Assembly (NCBI RefSeq): GCF_013359905.1
Contig: NZ_JABMCC010000118.1
Location: 372,001 to 436,000, forward strand
DNA from: Paenibacillus taichungensis
Lineage (GTDB): Bacteria > Bacillota > Bacilli > Paenibacillales > Paenibacillaceae
DNA: 64,000 nucleotides
Direction of reading: 5' to 3'
This document shows, piece by piece, positions 63,347 to 64,000 of the stretch. Position 1 is the stretch's first letter. Each line of letters begins with the position of its first letter. The translations under genes and the position numbers were made by a program. A model generated the notes under the pieces. It searched no databases. It saw only the letters and a list, made by a program, of their open reading frames with translations, and had not been told where the DNA came from.

Positions 63347-63841
63347 TTACCAGCCTCTCCCTTGGCGTCCTCGACCAAACAGCAACCACATCCCGCCTAC
63401 AATTAAAATTACTGCCAGAACGTAGATAATACCGGTGTGAAGCAGTGTAAATCCAAATAAAATAATTGAAAGGATGCCCACGCCCAATGCAACCGGAAGT
63501 ACCATTGCAGGTCTTCGATGATCAGCCAGTGCATATTCAAGCAAACCAACGGCAATTCCAAGCAAAAAAGCAGGCCACAGGTTGCTCATCAATCCGCTGC
63601 CCCATGTATTCGTGATTCCGAACAACAGACCATAGACGGTTAATGTTCCTGCTGGAACGAGTGACCATGATGGCGTGAGCCTTGCATAATATAATGCATG
63701 AAGAGCAATACCAGGCAACAAGATGAGCAAAGGCCAGAAGTGCCGTCCAATAAAGCCAAACACACCAAGTTTCCCGAGTAAAATTATTAAACCTGCAATA
63801 AAAATAAATATTCCGATTGCTTTTTCATTTCTCATCCTCAT
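63347..63841 (-). CDS. Small membrane protein with LiaI/LiaF-like transmembrane region
   Basis: A protein of 164 residues with about six hydrophobic segments. The start (GIFIFIAGLIILLGKLGVFGF followed by RHFWPLLILLPGI; core FWPLLILLPGI) repeats once further on (NLWPAFLLGIAVGL), a pattern of LiaF-type/DUF5668 membrane domains. The basic tail is GRGRQGRGW. LiaF-like domains occur in envelope-stress sensing, but the C-terminal LiaF domain is missing. The 159 bases to the window edge show no gene; no regulatory partner is in view. Confidence 0.7.
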   Translation of the reverse strand: MRMRNEKAIGIFIFIAGLIILLGKLGVFGFIGRHFWPLLILLPGIALHALYYARLTPSWSLVPAGTLTVYGLLFGITNTWGSGLMSNLWPAFLLGIAVGLLEYALADHRRPAMVLPVALGVGILSIILFGFTLLHTGIIYVLAVILIVGGMWLLFGRGRQGRGW

Positions 63842-64000
63842 CTACAATCACCTCTTATAACATTTGGCTATGTACCCCGTAAGCTAAACTATAAACTTTC
63901 CATGATGACTGAATGTTCCCAGCCTTCTTCTAGTGTAGCCGATGTGTATACAAAAAACTACACTTTATGTCGTACTTCGCCTCTCTCCATTATCCTGTAT

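Noticed and set aside
1-64000. Prophage, insertion sequence, tRNA or rRNA genes
   Set aside because: No transposase, integrase, cloverleaf-like or rRNA-like sequence was noticed; a tRNA scan would be needed to exclude a tRNA completely.

Overview
The window is a stretch of chromosome from a spore-forming, low-to-mid GC Gram-positive, most likely a Paenibacillus. The inference rests on the full Bacillus-type division and cell-wall (dcw) cluster with its sporulation insertions (spoVD, spoVE, spoIIGA-sigE-sigG), bacillithiol synthesis (bshC), YlaJ/GerR/YteA-type sporulation proteins, LL-diaminopimelate aminotransferase with a meso-DAP type MurE, and a type 2 IleRS behind a T-box. No tRNA, rRNA, prophage, insertion sequence or CRISPR array was recognised. 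Nearly all genes lie on the minus strand.

Layout. 1-2.67 kb: the 3' part of a YhgE/Pip membrane protein (+) with two sets of exact-length helical repeats. 2.7-6.4 kb: a compact, overlapping five-gene minus-strand operon: UbiA-family polyprenyl-phosphate phosphoribosyltransferase, HAD phosphatase, two SMR-like half-transporters and a polytopic GT-C-like membrane protein. I read it as a complete polyprenyl-phosphate-pentose (probably ribofuranose) synthesis, flipping and transfer pathway; this is the most interesting unit here. 6.4-10.7 kb: dapL, an RluA-type pseudouridine synthase, lspA, a YteA-type zinc-finger gene (+) and a DUF5665 gene.

10.7-14.9 kb: ileS, a 500-base hairpin-rich leader with four tandem 86-base repeats, a T-box and its promoter. 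14.9-42.4 kb: the dcw supercluster. In transcription order it runs mraZ-rsmH-ftsL-pbpB-spoVD-murE-murF-mraY-murD-spoVE-murG-murB-murA-divIB, then ftsA-ftsZ, spoIIGA-sigE-sigG, ylmC-pgeF-ylmE-sepF-yggT-ylmH-divIVA. A MraZ operator precedes mraZ, a sigma-H-like promoter precedes ftsA, and terminators follow ftsZ and sigG.

42.5-53.5 kb: ahcY and bshC (one operon), an oligopeptide ABC transporter whose two ATPases are fused, a DUF3397-panE pair and a GerR/RsfA regulator. 53.8-56.6 kb: a DUF2626 gene, and a secreted coiled-coil protein that converges on and overlaps a solute-binding protein gene. 56.8-63.8 kb: the yla region (phoH/ylaK, ylaJ, a PPOX-fold protein, an LCP ligase, ylaH, typA) and a small membrane protein.

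Together the genes build peptidoglycan from precursor (dapL, murA-G, mraY) to polymerisation (spoVE, pbpB, spoVD), position the divisome (ftsA, ftsZ, sepF, divIVA, ftsL, divIB) and couple division to compartment-specific sigma factors. The LCP ligase, and by inference the UbiA cassette, add secondary wall glycopolymers.
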